Shown here piece after piece: positions 1-5,335 of a stretch of DNA of 15,191 bases (position 1 is the first letter of the stretch; every line of letters begins with the position of its first letter). The DNA comes from an uncultured Clostridia bacterium (GTDB lineage: Bacteria > Bacillota > Clostridia > Oscillospirales > Ruminococcaceae), in assembly GCA_947584825.1 (NCBI GenBank), contig CANPWR010000024.1, forward strand, positions 1 to 15,191, written 5' to 3'. Made by a program: the position numbers and the translations under genes. The notes below the pieces were generated by a model, which did no database searches, was not told the origin of the DNA, and saw nothing but the letters and a program-made list of their open reading frames with translations.

Positions 1-21
1 ATTTATTTTTTCACAAAAGAC

Positions 22-49
22 TTGCAATTTTTAAATTATGTGTTATCAT
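22..49 (+). promoter_or_regulatory. Sigma-A-type promoter of the ferredoxin gene
   Basis: A -35-like TTGCAA (22-27) is followed after 16 nt by TATCAT (44-49). The -10 is preceded by TG one base upstream (41-42), an extended -10. Transcription would start near 56, about 47 nt before the ferredoxin ATG. The call rests on match and position only; CATAAT at 47-52 is an alternative -10. Confidence 0.6.
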
Positions 50-57
50 AATAGATA

Positions 58-78
58 ATAAATGTTTTTAACATTTAT
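58..78 (+). promoter_or_regulatory. Perfect inverted repeat at the 5' end of the ferredoxin mRNA
   Basis: ATAAATGTT (58-66) and AACATTTAT (70-78) are exact inverted repeats separated by TTT. The repeat begins within 1-2 nt of the predicted transcription start and ends before the ribosome site (GGAGG at 89-93). It could form a 5' stem-loop that protects a short abundant mRNA, or serve as a DNA operator. The sequence does not decide between these, and the stem is AU-rich and therefore weak. Confidence 0.45.
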
Positions 79-102
79 AAATATTGAAGGAGGTATGCTA
101 AG

Positions 103-273
103 ATGGCATATAAAATTTCTGATGATTGCATCAGCTGCGGAGCTTGTGCTGCTGAATGTCCAGTAGGAGCTATTACAGAGGGTGACGGTAAATACGTTAT
201 CGACGCTGACACTTGTATAGATTGCGGTGCTTGTGCAGGTACTTGTCCTGTTGACGCTCCGGCAGCTGAGTAA
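103..273 (+). CDS. 2[4Fe-4S] ferredoxin, clostridial type (56 aa)
   Basis: This small soluble electron carrier shuttles low-potential electrons in the cytoplasm, in clostridia typically between pyruvate:ferredoxin oxidoreductase, hydrogenase, Rnf and biosynthetic reductases. The 56-residue translation begins MAYKISDDCISCGAC and contains two CxxCxxCxxxCP motifs: Cys9, 12, 15, 19 and Cys38, 41, 44, 48. These bind two [4Fe-4S] clusters in a pseudo-twofold fold. Length and the acidic, Ala-rich composition are typical of the family. The start is fixed by a strong AAGGAGG at 87-93, ten nt before the ATG. The gene stands alone, with a promoter at 22-49 and a terminator at 297-328, and converges on the L,D-transpeptidase gene. 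The partner enzyme cannot be read from this window. Family assignment is very secure. Confidence 0.97.
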   Translation: MAYKISDDCISCGACAAECPVGAITEGDGKYVIDADTCIDCGACAGTCPVDAPAAE

Positions 274-296
274 TAGTAATAAGAATATTACATAAG

Positions 297-328
297 TCAC
301 ACACTGTTTAGGCGGTGTGTGATTTTTT
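297..328 (+). terminator. Rho-independent terminator of the ferredoxin gene
   Basis: TCACACAC (297-304) pairs with GTGTGTGA (315-322) across a 10-nt loop and is followed directly by six T (323-328). It lies 23 nt after the ferredoxin stop codon. Confidence 0.9.
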
Positions 329-357
329 GTGGTCTGGATTTTATTATTATAAGGCAT

Positions 358-388
358 AAAAACAGCTCCTGCAAAAATTTGCAAGAGC
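358..388 (-). terminator. Rho-independent terminator of the L,D-transpeptidase gene
   Basis: Read on the minus strand, GCTCTTGCAAA pairs with TTTGCAGGAGC (forward 365-375 and 378-388) with a single G-U wobble, followed by TG and five T (forward 358-362). It sits seven nt beyond the minus-strand stop codon. Together with the + strand terminator at 297-328 it separates the two convergent genes. Confidence 0.88.
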
Positions 389-394
389 CTCATT

Positions 395-2218
395 TTAATA
401 GTACATTATGACTACAGTACCTAAAGGTATATTTTCATATATATACTGTGCATCGCTTAAAGAAATTCCCACGCATCCGTGTGAGCCGAAGTATTTATAT
501 CTGTCTCCGCCAAATGATGATTGCCATGTGGCGTCGTGGATACCAATACTATTTTGACTTATGTAGTTCCAATAAGAGCAGTTAGATTCATATGAACCTT
601 CTGAGGTTCTGCCCTTCATGGTCTTGTTTCTTTCCTTCATCCAAAGCTGGTAAATACCCGGATAGGTCATTCTTTCTTTGGTAGGCATTCCCGAAACAAC
701 TCCGCACTTATGCTTTACCTTTCCGTTTTTGTAATACCAAAGCATTTGATTTGTAAGATCTACCTCTATATATGTGTCAAGTTGTGCAATGTCGTTAATA
801 ACCTTCTTTTCATCATTGGCAGTGCGCTTAACTTTTCCTTGCGTATCGTATGTATATCCGCCGTTTGTCCAGTAAACAGGTTCAATGGTTGCATTTTCAC
901 CTTTCTTCAGAGCTTTGCATATTGCCTCAGTAGTTTTGTCTGCATCAAGAAAATATCCGAATATACCGTCAAACTTTCCGTCTGCACCTCTTTGAGCCTT
1001 GATTTTTACAGTGCCCTGAAGAGTTGACTTGAATTTTCTTGTCTTATGAAGTGTGTCATATTTATCTCTTATTGAGTTTACCCATTCCCAGACGGATTCT
1101 TGATCTATGGTGTAGCTGCCGTCCTTTTTTATTGTTACCCAGTCTTTGAATACGTCATAGGTCAAGTTCTCTGTGGTGTAATCAAAGTCTAACTTGACCT
1201 CTATATTAAAAACCTTGTTAAGTTCCTCAAGCTTTTCCTTCAAATCATCGGCAACAACGCTTGGCTTTTTGTAACAATTGGAGTCTAAAAGGTTTATTTC
1301 CTCCACGTTGTTGTTTATAGCATCTTTTGCCGCTTCAAAAACTTTTTCTACATCGACAATATCTCCCTGTACCTCAGGTTCAATAACGAAACCATCATCT
1401 TTCATTACGATTTTAGCGTTTTTCGACGGCGTAACACCAAAGCTTGCATTGTCAATGACTTCTTTTAGCTTTTCCTCTGAATACGTTCCCTCCATTGAAA
1501 TCGTGTAATTGGATTTATTGATAAGATTTACAAACCAAAGCGCCTTATTCTCCTGATCCTTAATTTTGCTAAGTTCGTCTGAGGTGGAGTATGTATACCC
1601 AATTTTTGAATAATCAATGGTAATTGTTTCACCATTGAGTTTTTCTAAAACAAGCTTGTCAATAGCTTTACCGGATTGAACAGCTTCAGCAGCTTCATTT
1701 ACATTCATACCGCCGACAGAAATTCCGTTTACAAAGGTGTTTGGAAGAAAGCTGTCCTTAGTCATCATATAACCTATGATATATGCGCCGATTAAAAGAA
1801 TTATCACAAGACCACATACAAATAAAACGGCGTTTCTGCCTTTGTGGCTATTAACCCTAATGTTCTTAAGCTCGTTATATCTACTGCCTAATTCAATTTC
1901 TTTTTGAAAGCCGACAGACTCATTTTCTGAAAAATTATTTCTCGTATTGCGTTTTGAATAGGCTTTGTCATAATCTGATTTGTATTGACTTCTTTCGCTT
2001 TTTTCAAGACTTTGATTGATTTGGTTTATAATATTATCTTTCGATTTACGGCTAACATCATTTACAGGATTATTTTGAGAAAGTCTTTCAGTATCTAAAG
2101 CCTTTGAATAGGATTCTTTTTCTTTGATGGCTGTTTTGTTGACTTCTGCTATGATTTTCTCTACGTCGTAATCCGAGGAAGTTTTAATGTTGTCGTCTCT
2201 ATCAAAATCTTTGTTCAT
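395..2218 (-). CDS. Membrane-anchored L,D-transpeptidase (YkuD domain) with peptidoglycan-binding region
   Basis: This is a 607-residue predicted type II membrane protein that cross-links peptidoglycan (3-3 links) outside the cell. Residues 1-128 form a long hydrophilic, Lys/Asp/Asn-rich cytoplasmic segment. Residues about 129-151 are one membrane helix. The extracellular part (about 160-470) resembles the PG-binding-4 type regions of clostridial L,D-transpeptidases. The C-terminal 130 residues are the YkuD catalytic domain, with His561 (IHDATW), then GGDRYKYFGSHGC with nucleophile Cys582 in SHGC (579-582). The residue two after Cys is Gly where many family members have Arg (SHGCVR). Related Gram-positive enzymes also vary here, so I do not read this as inactivation. 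The start is supported by AAGGAAA 7-8 nt upstream and a good promoter at 2286-2314. It is transcribed alone and ends in a strong terminator. The catalytic call is firm; the boundaries of the middle domains are approximate. Confidence 0.93.
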   Translation of the reverse strand: MNKDFDRDDNIKTSSDYDVEKIIAEVNKTAIKEKESYSKALDTERLSQNNPVNDVSRKSKDNIINQINQSLEKSERSQYKSDYDKAYSKRNTRNNFSENESVGFQKEIELGSRYNELKNIRVNSHKGRNAVLFVCGLVIILLIGAYIIGYMMTKDSFLPNTFVNGISVGGMNVNEAAEAVQSGKAIDKLVLEKLNGETITIDYSKIGYTYSTSDELSKIKDQENKALWFVNLINKSNYTISMEGTYSEEKLKEVIDNASFGVTPSKNAKIVMKDDGFVIEPEVQGDIVDVEKVFEAAKDAINNNVEEINLLDSNCYKKPSVVADDLKEKLEELNKVFNIEVKLDFDYTTENLTYDVFKDWVTIKKDGSYTIDQESVWEWVNSIRDKYDTLHKTRKFKSTLQGTVKIKAQRGADGKFDGIFGYFLDADKTTEAICKALKKGENATIEPVYWTNGGYTYDTQGKVKRTANDEKKVINDIAQLDTYIEVDLTNQMLWYYKNGKVKHKCGVVSGMPTKERMTYPGIYQLWMKERNKTMKGRTSEGSYESNCSYWNYISQNSIGIHDATWQSSFGGDRYKYFGSHGCVGISLSDAQYIYENIPLGTVVIMYY

Positions 2219-2285
2219 CGGTATTTTCCTTTCTTAAATTTATATCTGCTTTTTATCTGTAATTCTACATGGATAGTTTAAATAT

Positions 2286-2314
2286 ATTATACATCAACTT
2301 TACATCAAATACAA
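2286..2314 (-). promoter_or_regulatory. Sigma-A promoter of the L,D-transpeptidase gene
   Basis: On the minus strand TTGTAT (forward 2309-2314) is followed after 17 nt by a perfect TATAAT (forward 2286-2291). Transcription would start near 2279 and give a leader of about 60 nt before the ATG at 2218. No operator-like repeat is evident. Confidence 0.75.
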
Positions 2315-2382
2315 TACTAAAAAAGCAAATTTAATTCAGTTTTTTGACTTTTAAGTTATCATTGAAATACAAACCATTTATT

Positions 2383-2402
2383 AAACACATAAAGATGTGT
2401 TT
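2383..2402 (-). terminator. Weak hairpin after the flavin reductase gene, possible terminator
   Basis: AAACACAT (2383-2390) and ATGTGTTT (2395-2402) form a perfect 8-bp stem with a 4-nt loop, 24 nt beyond the flavin reductase stop. On the minus strand the 3' arm ends in TTT followed by AATAAATGG, so the U-tract is poor. It may attenuate or protect the 3' end rather than terminate fully. The downstream L,D-transpeptidase has its own promoter, which fits either role. Confidence 0.4.
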
Positions 2403-2425
2403 TCTATTATCATTTGTCTAATTTA

Positions 2426-2935
2426 TCAGATATTTTGATATGCTTTAACGATCTCTCCCACATATGCTGTGTGGAAGTCCTTTTCAGGATACCATCTGTC
2501 TATTAGTGTTTTATCAAGGAAACATTCAGGGTCAATATTTTGTGCAAATACTTTTCTGCAAATAAGTGTAAGCTCTGCCTGCTCAAAGGTCGTTGTGTTA
2601 TCAATAAATATGGGAACTAGTCCTGTCTCCTTTGCCTTATTATAATCTCTTCCGCTTTTTGTACCGCAAAAGTTCAGTTTGTCTTTATTGCCGTCTTTTA
2701 AAAATGATATAGAGAAATACTCATTTTTATCTACAAATTCTTTAGTATACCTTTGCGGACGGATAACCGTAACAGCAACGCTTTTTCCCCACATAGTTCC
2801 TAAGCTTCCCCATGATGCGGTCATTGTGTTAAATCCGCCTTCGTCTCCGGCGGTGACCAAGAACCAGTCGTCTGCTATCTTTGAAAAGGGATTGAGATTC
2901 TCCAATGATTTGATGTCGATTTCTTTAAGTGCCAT
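2426..2935 (-). CDS. Flavin reductase-family (flavoredoxin-like) FMN protein, 169 aa
   Basis: This protein belongs to the flavin reductase-like, FMN-binding split-barrel family, which covers NAD(P)H:flavin reductases and flavoredoxin-type electron-transfer proteins. Visible family signatures are the GGFNTMTASWGSLGTMWGK stretch (residues 33-51), expected to hold the FMN phosphate and isoalloxazine, then IRPQRYT (59-64) and LNFCGTKSGRD (87-97, with Cys90). There is no membrane segment, so it should be cytosolic. I place the start at the ATG at 2935 because GGAGG (forward 2942-2946) lies correctly upstream. An in-frame extension to 2980 would encode a nonsense leader from repeat DNA. The gene is expressed from a consensus promoter at 3022-3050 that overlaps a palindrome, so redox or metabolite control is plausible. 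The exact substrate cannot be deduced; the family call is good. Confidence 0.88.
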   Translation of the reverse strand: MALKEIDIKSLENLNPFSKIADDWFLVTAGDEGGFNTMTASWGSLGTMWGKSVAVTVIRPQRYTKEFVDKNEYFSISFLKDGNKDKLNFCGTKSGRDYNKAKETGLVPIFIDNTTTFEQAELTLICRKVFAQNIDPECFLDKTLIDRWYPEKDFHTAYVGEIVKAYQNI

Positions 2936-2949
2936 AATATTTCCTCCTA

Positions 2950-3006
2950 TTAGATATAAGATACAAGAAGTAAGATACAAGACTTTTTCTTTATTCTAAT
3001 ATCTAA
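2950..3006 (-). promoter_or_regulatory. Leader of the flavin reductase mRNA with pairing next to the ribosome site
   Basis: Forward TTAGATAT (2950-2957) and ATATCTAA (2999-3006) are exact 8-nt inverted repeats within the predicted minus-strand leader (start near 3015). One arm lies 3 nt from the AGGAGG ribosome site (forward 2942-2947). Folding would place a stem beside the site and might modulate initiation. The pairing is AU-rich and unproven. Confidence 0.3.
2957..2981. repeat. Two-copy 11-bp direct repeat in the flavin reductase leader
   Basis: TAAGATACAAG occurs exactly at 2957-2967 and 2971-2981, a 14-bp period. Neighbouring DNA (2991-3020) is a degenerate mix of TCTAA/TTCTAAC-like blocks. 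It looks like low-complexity intergenic repeat DNA. It also accounts for the spurious N-terminal extension of the flavin reductase reading frame. Confidence 0.6.
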
Positions 3007-3021
3007 CCTCTGGCTTCTAAC

Positions 3022-3050
3022 ATTATATATCATTAGAATATGTTTTTCAA
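3022..3050 (-). promoter_or_regulatory. Consensus sigma-A promoter of the flavin reductase gene
   Basis: On the minus strand TTGAAA (forward 3045-3050) and TATAAT (forward 3022-3027) are separated by 17 nt, an almost perfect sigma-A promoter. The start site would be near 3015, giving an approximately 80-nt leader. The -35 is embedded in the left arm of the inverted repeat at 3046-3070, suggesting repression or steric control. Confidence 0.8.
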
Positions 3051-3070
3051 GGTGCAAATATCACCTTGAA
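3046..3070. promoter_or_regulatory. Inverted repeat over the flavin reductase -35, candidate operator
   Basis: TTCAAGGTG (3046-3054) and CACCTTGAA (3062-3070) are exact 9-bp inverted arms with a 7-nt centre. The left arm covers five of the six bases of the -35 and the rest extends upstream of the minus-strand promoter. That position and symmetry suit a dimeric regulator. It is not followed by a T-run, so a terminator is unlikely. No regulator gene is adjacent, and the factor is unknown. Confidence 0.5.
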
Positions 3071-3138
3071 GTTACTACTGTAAAGTTATTATGTTGTGCT
3101 AATAAGATATGACTCAATAAAAAGAGAAGTAACTTCAA
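3066..3138. repeat. 11-bp inverted repeat at the relic's left side
   Basis: TTGAAGTTACT (3066-3076) and AGTAACTTCAA (3128-3138) are exact inverted repeats 51 nt apart. The left arm overlaps the operator-like palindrome. The right arm belongs to the block repeated at the window's end. A third related arm, AGTAGTACTTC, lies at 3182-3192. The right copy of the repeat (15120 onward) has the right arm but not the left one, so this is not clearly a transposon terminus. Confidence 0.5.
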
Positions 3139-3163
3139 AATATGGTATAATGAAAATGATAAA
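3095..3163 (+). repeat. Dispersed repeat, left copy (relic of a mobile element?)
   Basis: This block matches 15120-15191 in the same orientation. The copies differ by three substitutions, one A in an A-run, and one C near the right edge. The core (3124-3158) is identical and contains GAAGT-A-ACTTC, an extended -10 (TGG-TATAAT, 3143-3151) and an ATG at 3150. Two near-identical noncoding copies about 12 kb apart in otherwise ordinary DNA point to a multicopy element such as the 5' end of an insertion sequence. The family is not recognised. Confidence 0.75.
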
Positions 3164-3280
3164 ACAAACATTAATCAAGAAAGTAGTACTTCTCATGAAT
3201 ATAATAACACAAGTGCAAAAAAACAAGCAATAGTTAAATACGCAGAATTTGACGTGAATAATATCATGCAAAATTATTGA
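3150..3280 (+). pseudogene. Broken 5' remnant of a coding sequence in the dispersed repeat
   Basis: From the ATG at 3150 the frame is lost after codon 3. Restoring the single C present at the same place in the right-hand copy (between 3158 and 3159) opens a 43-codon frame to the TGA at 3278-3280, ending KYAEFDVNNIMQNY. This suggests a truncated, frameshifted N-terminal piece of a mobile-element gene, possibly a transposase. I do not recognise the family. There is no Shine-Dalgarno before the ATG, and the TATAAT overlaps it, so the true start of the parent gene is uncertain. Confidence 0.45.
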
Positions 3281-3304
3281 CTTATTTGATGTAAGTGGTA
3301 TAAT
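3277..3304 (+). promoter_or_regulatory. Sigma-A promoter of the tepA-to-ispH operon
   Basis: TTGACT (3277-3282), 16 nt, then TATAAT (3299-3304) preceded by TG one base upstream (extended -10). A start near 3311 gives a leader of about 117 nt, very AT-rich, before the tepA ATG. The -35 overlaps the TGA that ends the relic reading frame. This is the only strong + strand promoter I see for the ten-gene run. Confidence 0.75.
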
Positions 3305-3427
3305 ATTAAGATGTGGAAAACTATATTATAAGGGCAAAAATAAGGATTATATTTTATTGTTTTTTGAATAATTTTTGTTATAAAAAGAAAAAATATTAAT
3401 ATATTTTTCTTGGAGGAATTATTCAAA

Positions 3428-4183
3428 ATGTCGGAAGATAAAAACAACAACGATAACAATGAAAATCAATCGCCTCAAACCAATTCGGATAACAGTGACA
3501 AGCCTTCCCAAACAGAGCAAATAGAGCGAGTCGGACATATAAGTCTTAAAAATGCAAGACATCTTATCCATTGTCTGACTATTATCGGCGAGGTAGAAGG
3601 TCATTATATACTTCCTCCGCAGAATAAGACTACAAAGTATGAACACATTATGCCTGCGCTTGTAGCTATAGAGCAGGACAGTTCCATTGAGGGTCTGGTA
3701 ATTATAATAAATACTGTCGGCGGAGATGTTGAAGCGGGACTTGCGATAGCTGAGCTTATCGCAGGAATGAAAACTCCGACCGTTTCAATCGTTCTAGGAG
3801 GGGGTCATTCGATAGGAGTTCCTTTGGCTGTGTGTTCAAAGAAGTCATTTATTGTTCCGTCGGCTACTATGACAATTCACCCTGTGAGAATGAACGGTCT
3901 TGTGTTGGGAGTACCGCAGACATTGTCGTATTTTGATAAGATGCAGGATAGAATCATAAGATTTGTTTGTGATAATTCTAATATAACTCCCGAGCGTTTC
4001 AGAGAACTTATGATGACAACAGGTGAGCTTGTTATGGATGTCGGTACTGTTTTAGACGGTGAGGGTGCTGTTAAAGAGGGTATAATAGACAGTCTTGGAG
4101 GGTTGTCGGATGCTATTGAGTGCTTATATGAGCTGATAGAATCCGAGTCGAATGAAAAGAAGTGTAAAGAAAATAACAGGTGA
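3428..4183 (+). CDS. tepA: TepA-like ClpP-fold serine protease (translocation-enhancing protein family), 251 aa
   Basis: This is a cytosolic ClpP/crotonase-fold peptidase of the TepA (Bacillus YmfB) family, implicated there in signal-peptide degradation and secretion. After a hydrophilic Asn/Gln/Ser-rich N-terminus (1-36) comes the ClpP-like domain. It has INTVGGDVEAGLAIAELI (94-111) for the substrate strand, nucleophile Ser128 in GGGHSIGVPLA and His151 in TIHPV. The acid is probably one of the Asp residues in MDVGTVLDGEGA (203-214). ClpP proper has GMAAS rather than GHSIG, so this is not the housekeeping ClpP. The ATG at 3428 has GGAGGA at 3412-3417; the TTG upstream at 3410 overlaps that site and is rejected. 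It is the first gene of the operon, 6 nt before a ylzJ-like gene, the same order as tepA-ylzJ-spoIIIE in Bacillus. The substrate is not visible. Confidence 0.88.
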   Translation: MSEDKNNNDNNENQSPQTNSDNSDKPSQTEQIERVGHISLKNARHLIHCLTIIGEVEGHYILPPQNKTTKYEHIMPALVAIEQDSSIEGLVIIINTVGGDVEAGLAIAELIAGMKTPTVSIVLGGGHSIGVPLAVCSKKSFIVPSATMTIHPVRMNGLVLGVPQTLSYFDKMQDRIIRFVCDNSNITPERFRELMMTTGELVMDVGTVLDGEGAVKEGIIDSLGGLSDAIECLYELIESESNEKKCKENNR

Positions 4184-4189
4184 TTGATT

Positions 4190-4381
4190 ATGTTTCAAAC
4201 GATTTTAAATACCTACGATGTATTTTGTGATATTGAAAAGATAAACAAAAGCTGTGTTGCGAAAACAGGGGAGTTTAATAATGTCAAGTATGATTATCTT
4301 GAATACGGAGATTATCAATGTCTGAAAAATGTTCATTCGACAAACCCGTATGATTACCTGATGTTTTTGAACAGATATTAA
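4190..4381 (+). CDS. ylzJ: YlzJ-like small protein (63 aa)
   Basis: This is a short protein of unknown function. Its position, 6 nt after a tepA-like gene and upstream of ftsK/spoIIIE, matches ylzJ in Bacillus. Some of its pattern also matches: an N-terminal strand ending in DVF (residues 10-12) and a C-terminal VHSTNPYDYL (49-58) comparable to the SSDP-x-x-FL ending of YlzJ. Overall identity is low, so the assignment leans on synteny. The protein is hydrophilic, with many Tyr and Asn residues and no signal or membrane helix. I choose the ATG at 4190 because AGGTGA (4178-4183, overlapping the tepA stop) is 6 nt before it, which suggests translational coupling. The TTG at 4184 is too close to that site. 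Confidence 0.65.
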   Translation: MFQTILNTYDVFCDIEKINKSCVAKTGEFNNVKYDYLEYGDYQCLKNVHSTNPYDYLMFLNRY

Positions 4382-4431
4382 ATACAAAAAGAACAATGAC
4401 AACAAAACTAAATTAAGAAGGGAACGACGCA

Positions 4432-5274
4432 ATGTCAGTTATTAGTGCGATTTTTCAAGCGATCATTCAGGGGCTAACAGAATTTTTACCCGTTTCCAGT
4501 TCGGGACATTTATCACTGTATCAGCATTTTACGGGAAACAGCGGAGAAGGCGCATTGCTGTTTTCTGCAATACTTCATCTTGGAACTCTGTTCGCTGTTT
4601 TTATAGCGTTTTGGGATACAATATGGGATTTGATATGTGAGTTTTGCCGAATGGTAAAAGACATATTCAAAAGGCAGTTTTCCTTTAAAGATATGAATGC
4701 CGACCGCAGAGCAGTACTTATGGTAATACTTTCAACAGCGGTGCTTATTCCGTTTTACATATTTAAGGACTTTTTTGAAGGCTTTGCCGAGGACTCGACC
4801 ATATTTGCGGAGGGCATATGCTTTTTATATACGGCGGCTATACTGTTCCTTGCGGATAAATGTTCTAAGGGTAAGAAAAAGCTGGGCGATATAACAGTCA
4901 AGGATTCCGTTTTCGTTGGATTTTTTCAGAGTATTGCGCTTTTGCCAGGTGTTTCACGCTCGGGTTCTACAATTTCAGCAGGACTGTTTTCAGGCTTTGC
5001 AAGAGAAACTGCGGTAAAGTACTCGTTTATTTTAGGGATACCTGCAATACTTGGCGGATGTCTTGTTGAGGTAAAGGACGCCGTTCATACCGATATGTCT
5101 TTCAGTTGGACATACATTCTGGGATTTTTTGTTGCTGCATTTGTTGGTATATGTGCAATAAAAATGGTGAACTGGCTTGTTAAGACAGATAAGTTCAAGA
5201 TATTTTCATATTACACAGGAGTTTTGGGAATTATCGTGATTATCGTTTCAATATTTGAAAAGATTACTGCGTAG
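4432..5274 (+). CDS. uppP: Undecaprenyl-diphosphatase UppP (BacA)
   Basis: This 280-residue integral membrane phosphatase dephosphorylates undecaprenyl pyrophosphate to the lipid carrier used for peptidoglycan and other wall polymers, and gives bacitracin resistance when abundant. Signatures are QGLTEFLPVSSSGH (13-26), where Gln13-xxx-Glu17 is the (E/Q)xxxE motif and His26 is the conserved His, and PGVSRSGST (172-180) with Arg176. About seven to eight hydrophobic segments cover the rest. Length is normal for the family. Its ATG is preceded by AGAAGGGA (4417-4422). It lies between ylzJ and ftsK, a place usually without uppP in Bacillus. It shares the operon with ispH, an enzyme making the isoprenoid precursors of the same lipid carrier. 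Confidence 0.97.
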   Translation: MSVISAIFQAIIQGLTEFLPVSSSGHLSLYQHFTGNSGEGALLFSAILHLGTLFAVFIAFWDTIWDLICEFCRMVKDIFKRQFSFKDMNADRRAVLMVILSTAVLIPFYIFKDFFEGFAEDSTIFAEGICFLYTAAILFLADKCSKGKKKLGDITVKDSVFVGFFQSIALLPGVSRSGSTISAGLFSGFARETAVKYSFILGIPAILGGCLVEVKDAVHTDMSFSWTYILGFFVAAFVGICAIKMVNWLVKTDKFKIFSYYTGVLGIIVIIVSIFEKITA

Positions 5275-5293
5275 ATTATTGTTGATTTATAAT
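5264..5293 (+). promoter_or_regulatory. Possible weak internal promoter before ftsK
   Basis: TATAAT (5288-5293) lies in the short uppP-ftsK gap. The best -35 at acceptable spacing is TTACTG (5264-5269, 18 nt), a poor match inside the end of uppP. The better TTGAAA at 5255 is 27 nt away. It may be fortuitous in AT-rich DNA. Confidence 0.25.
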
Positions 5294-5335
5294 CATAGAA
5301 AGGAAAAGAATTAAGAAATAAAGGAGTAATAAAGA

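Noticed and set aside
46..393. 115-codon minus-strand frame over the ferredoxin gene
   Set aside because: It is a shadow of the ferredoxin Cys/Ala codons and crosses a promoter and two terminators.
2936..2980. N-terminal extension of the flavin reductase
   Set aside because: The extension is translated repeat DNA, while the ATG at 2935 has a perfectly placed GGAGG.
3410..3427. TTG start six codons upstream of the tepA ATG
   Set aside because: The codon overlaps the GGAGGA ribosome site that serves the ATG at 3428.
3089..3459. Two 60-codon minus-strand frames in the AT-rich gap
   Set aside because: Composition is Ile/Phe/Leu runs from AT-rich DNA, there is no ribosome site, and one frame runs into the tepA start region.
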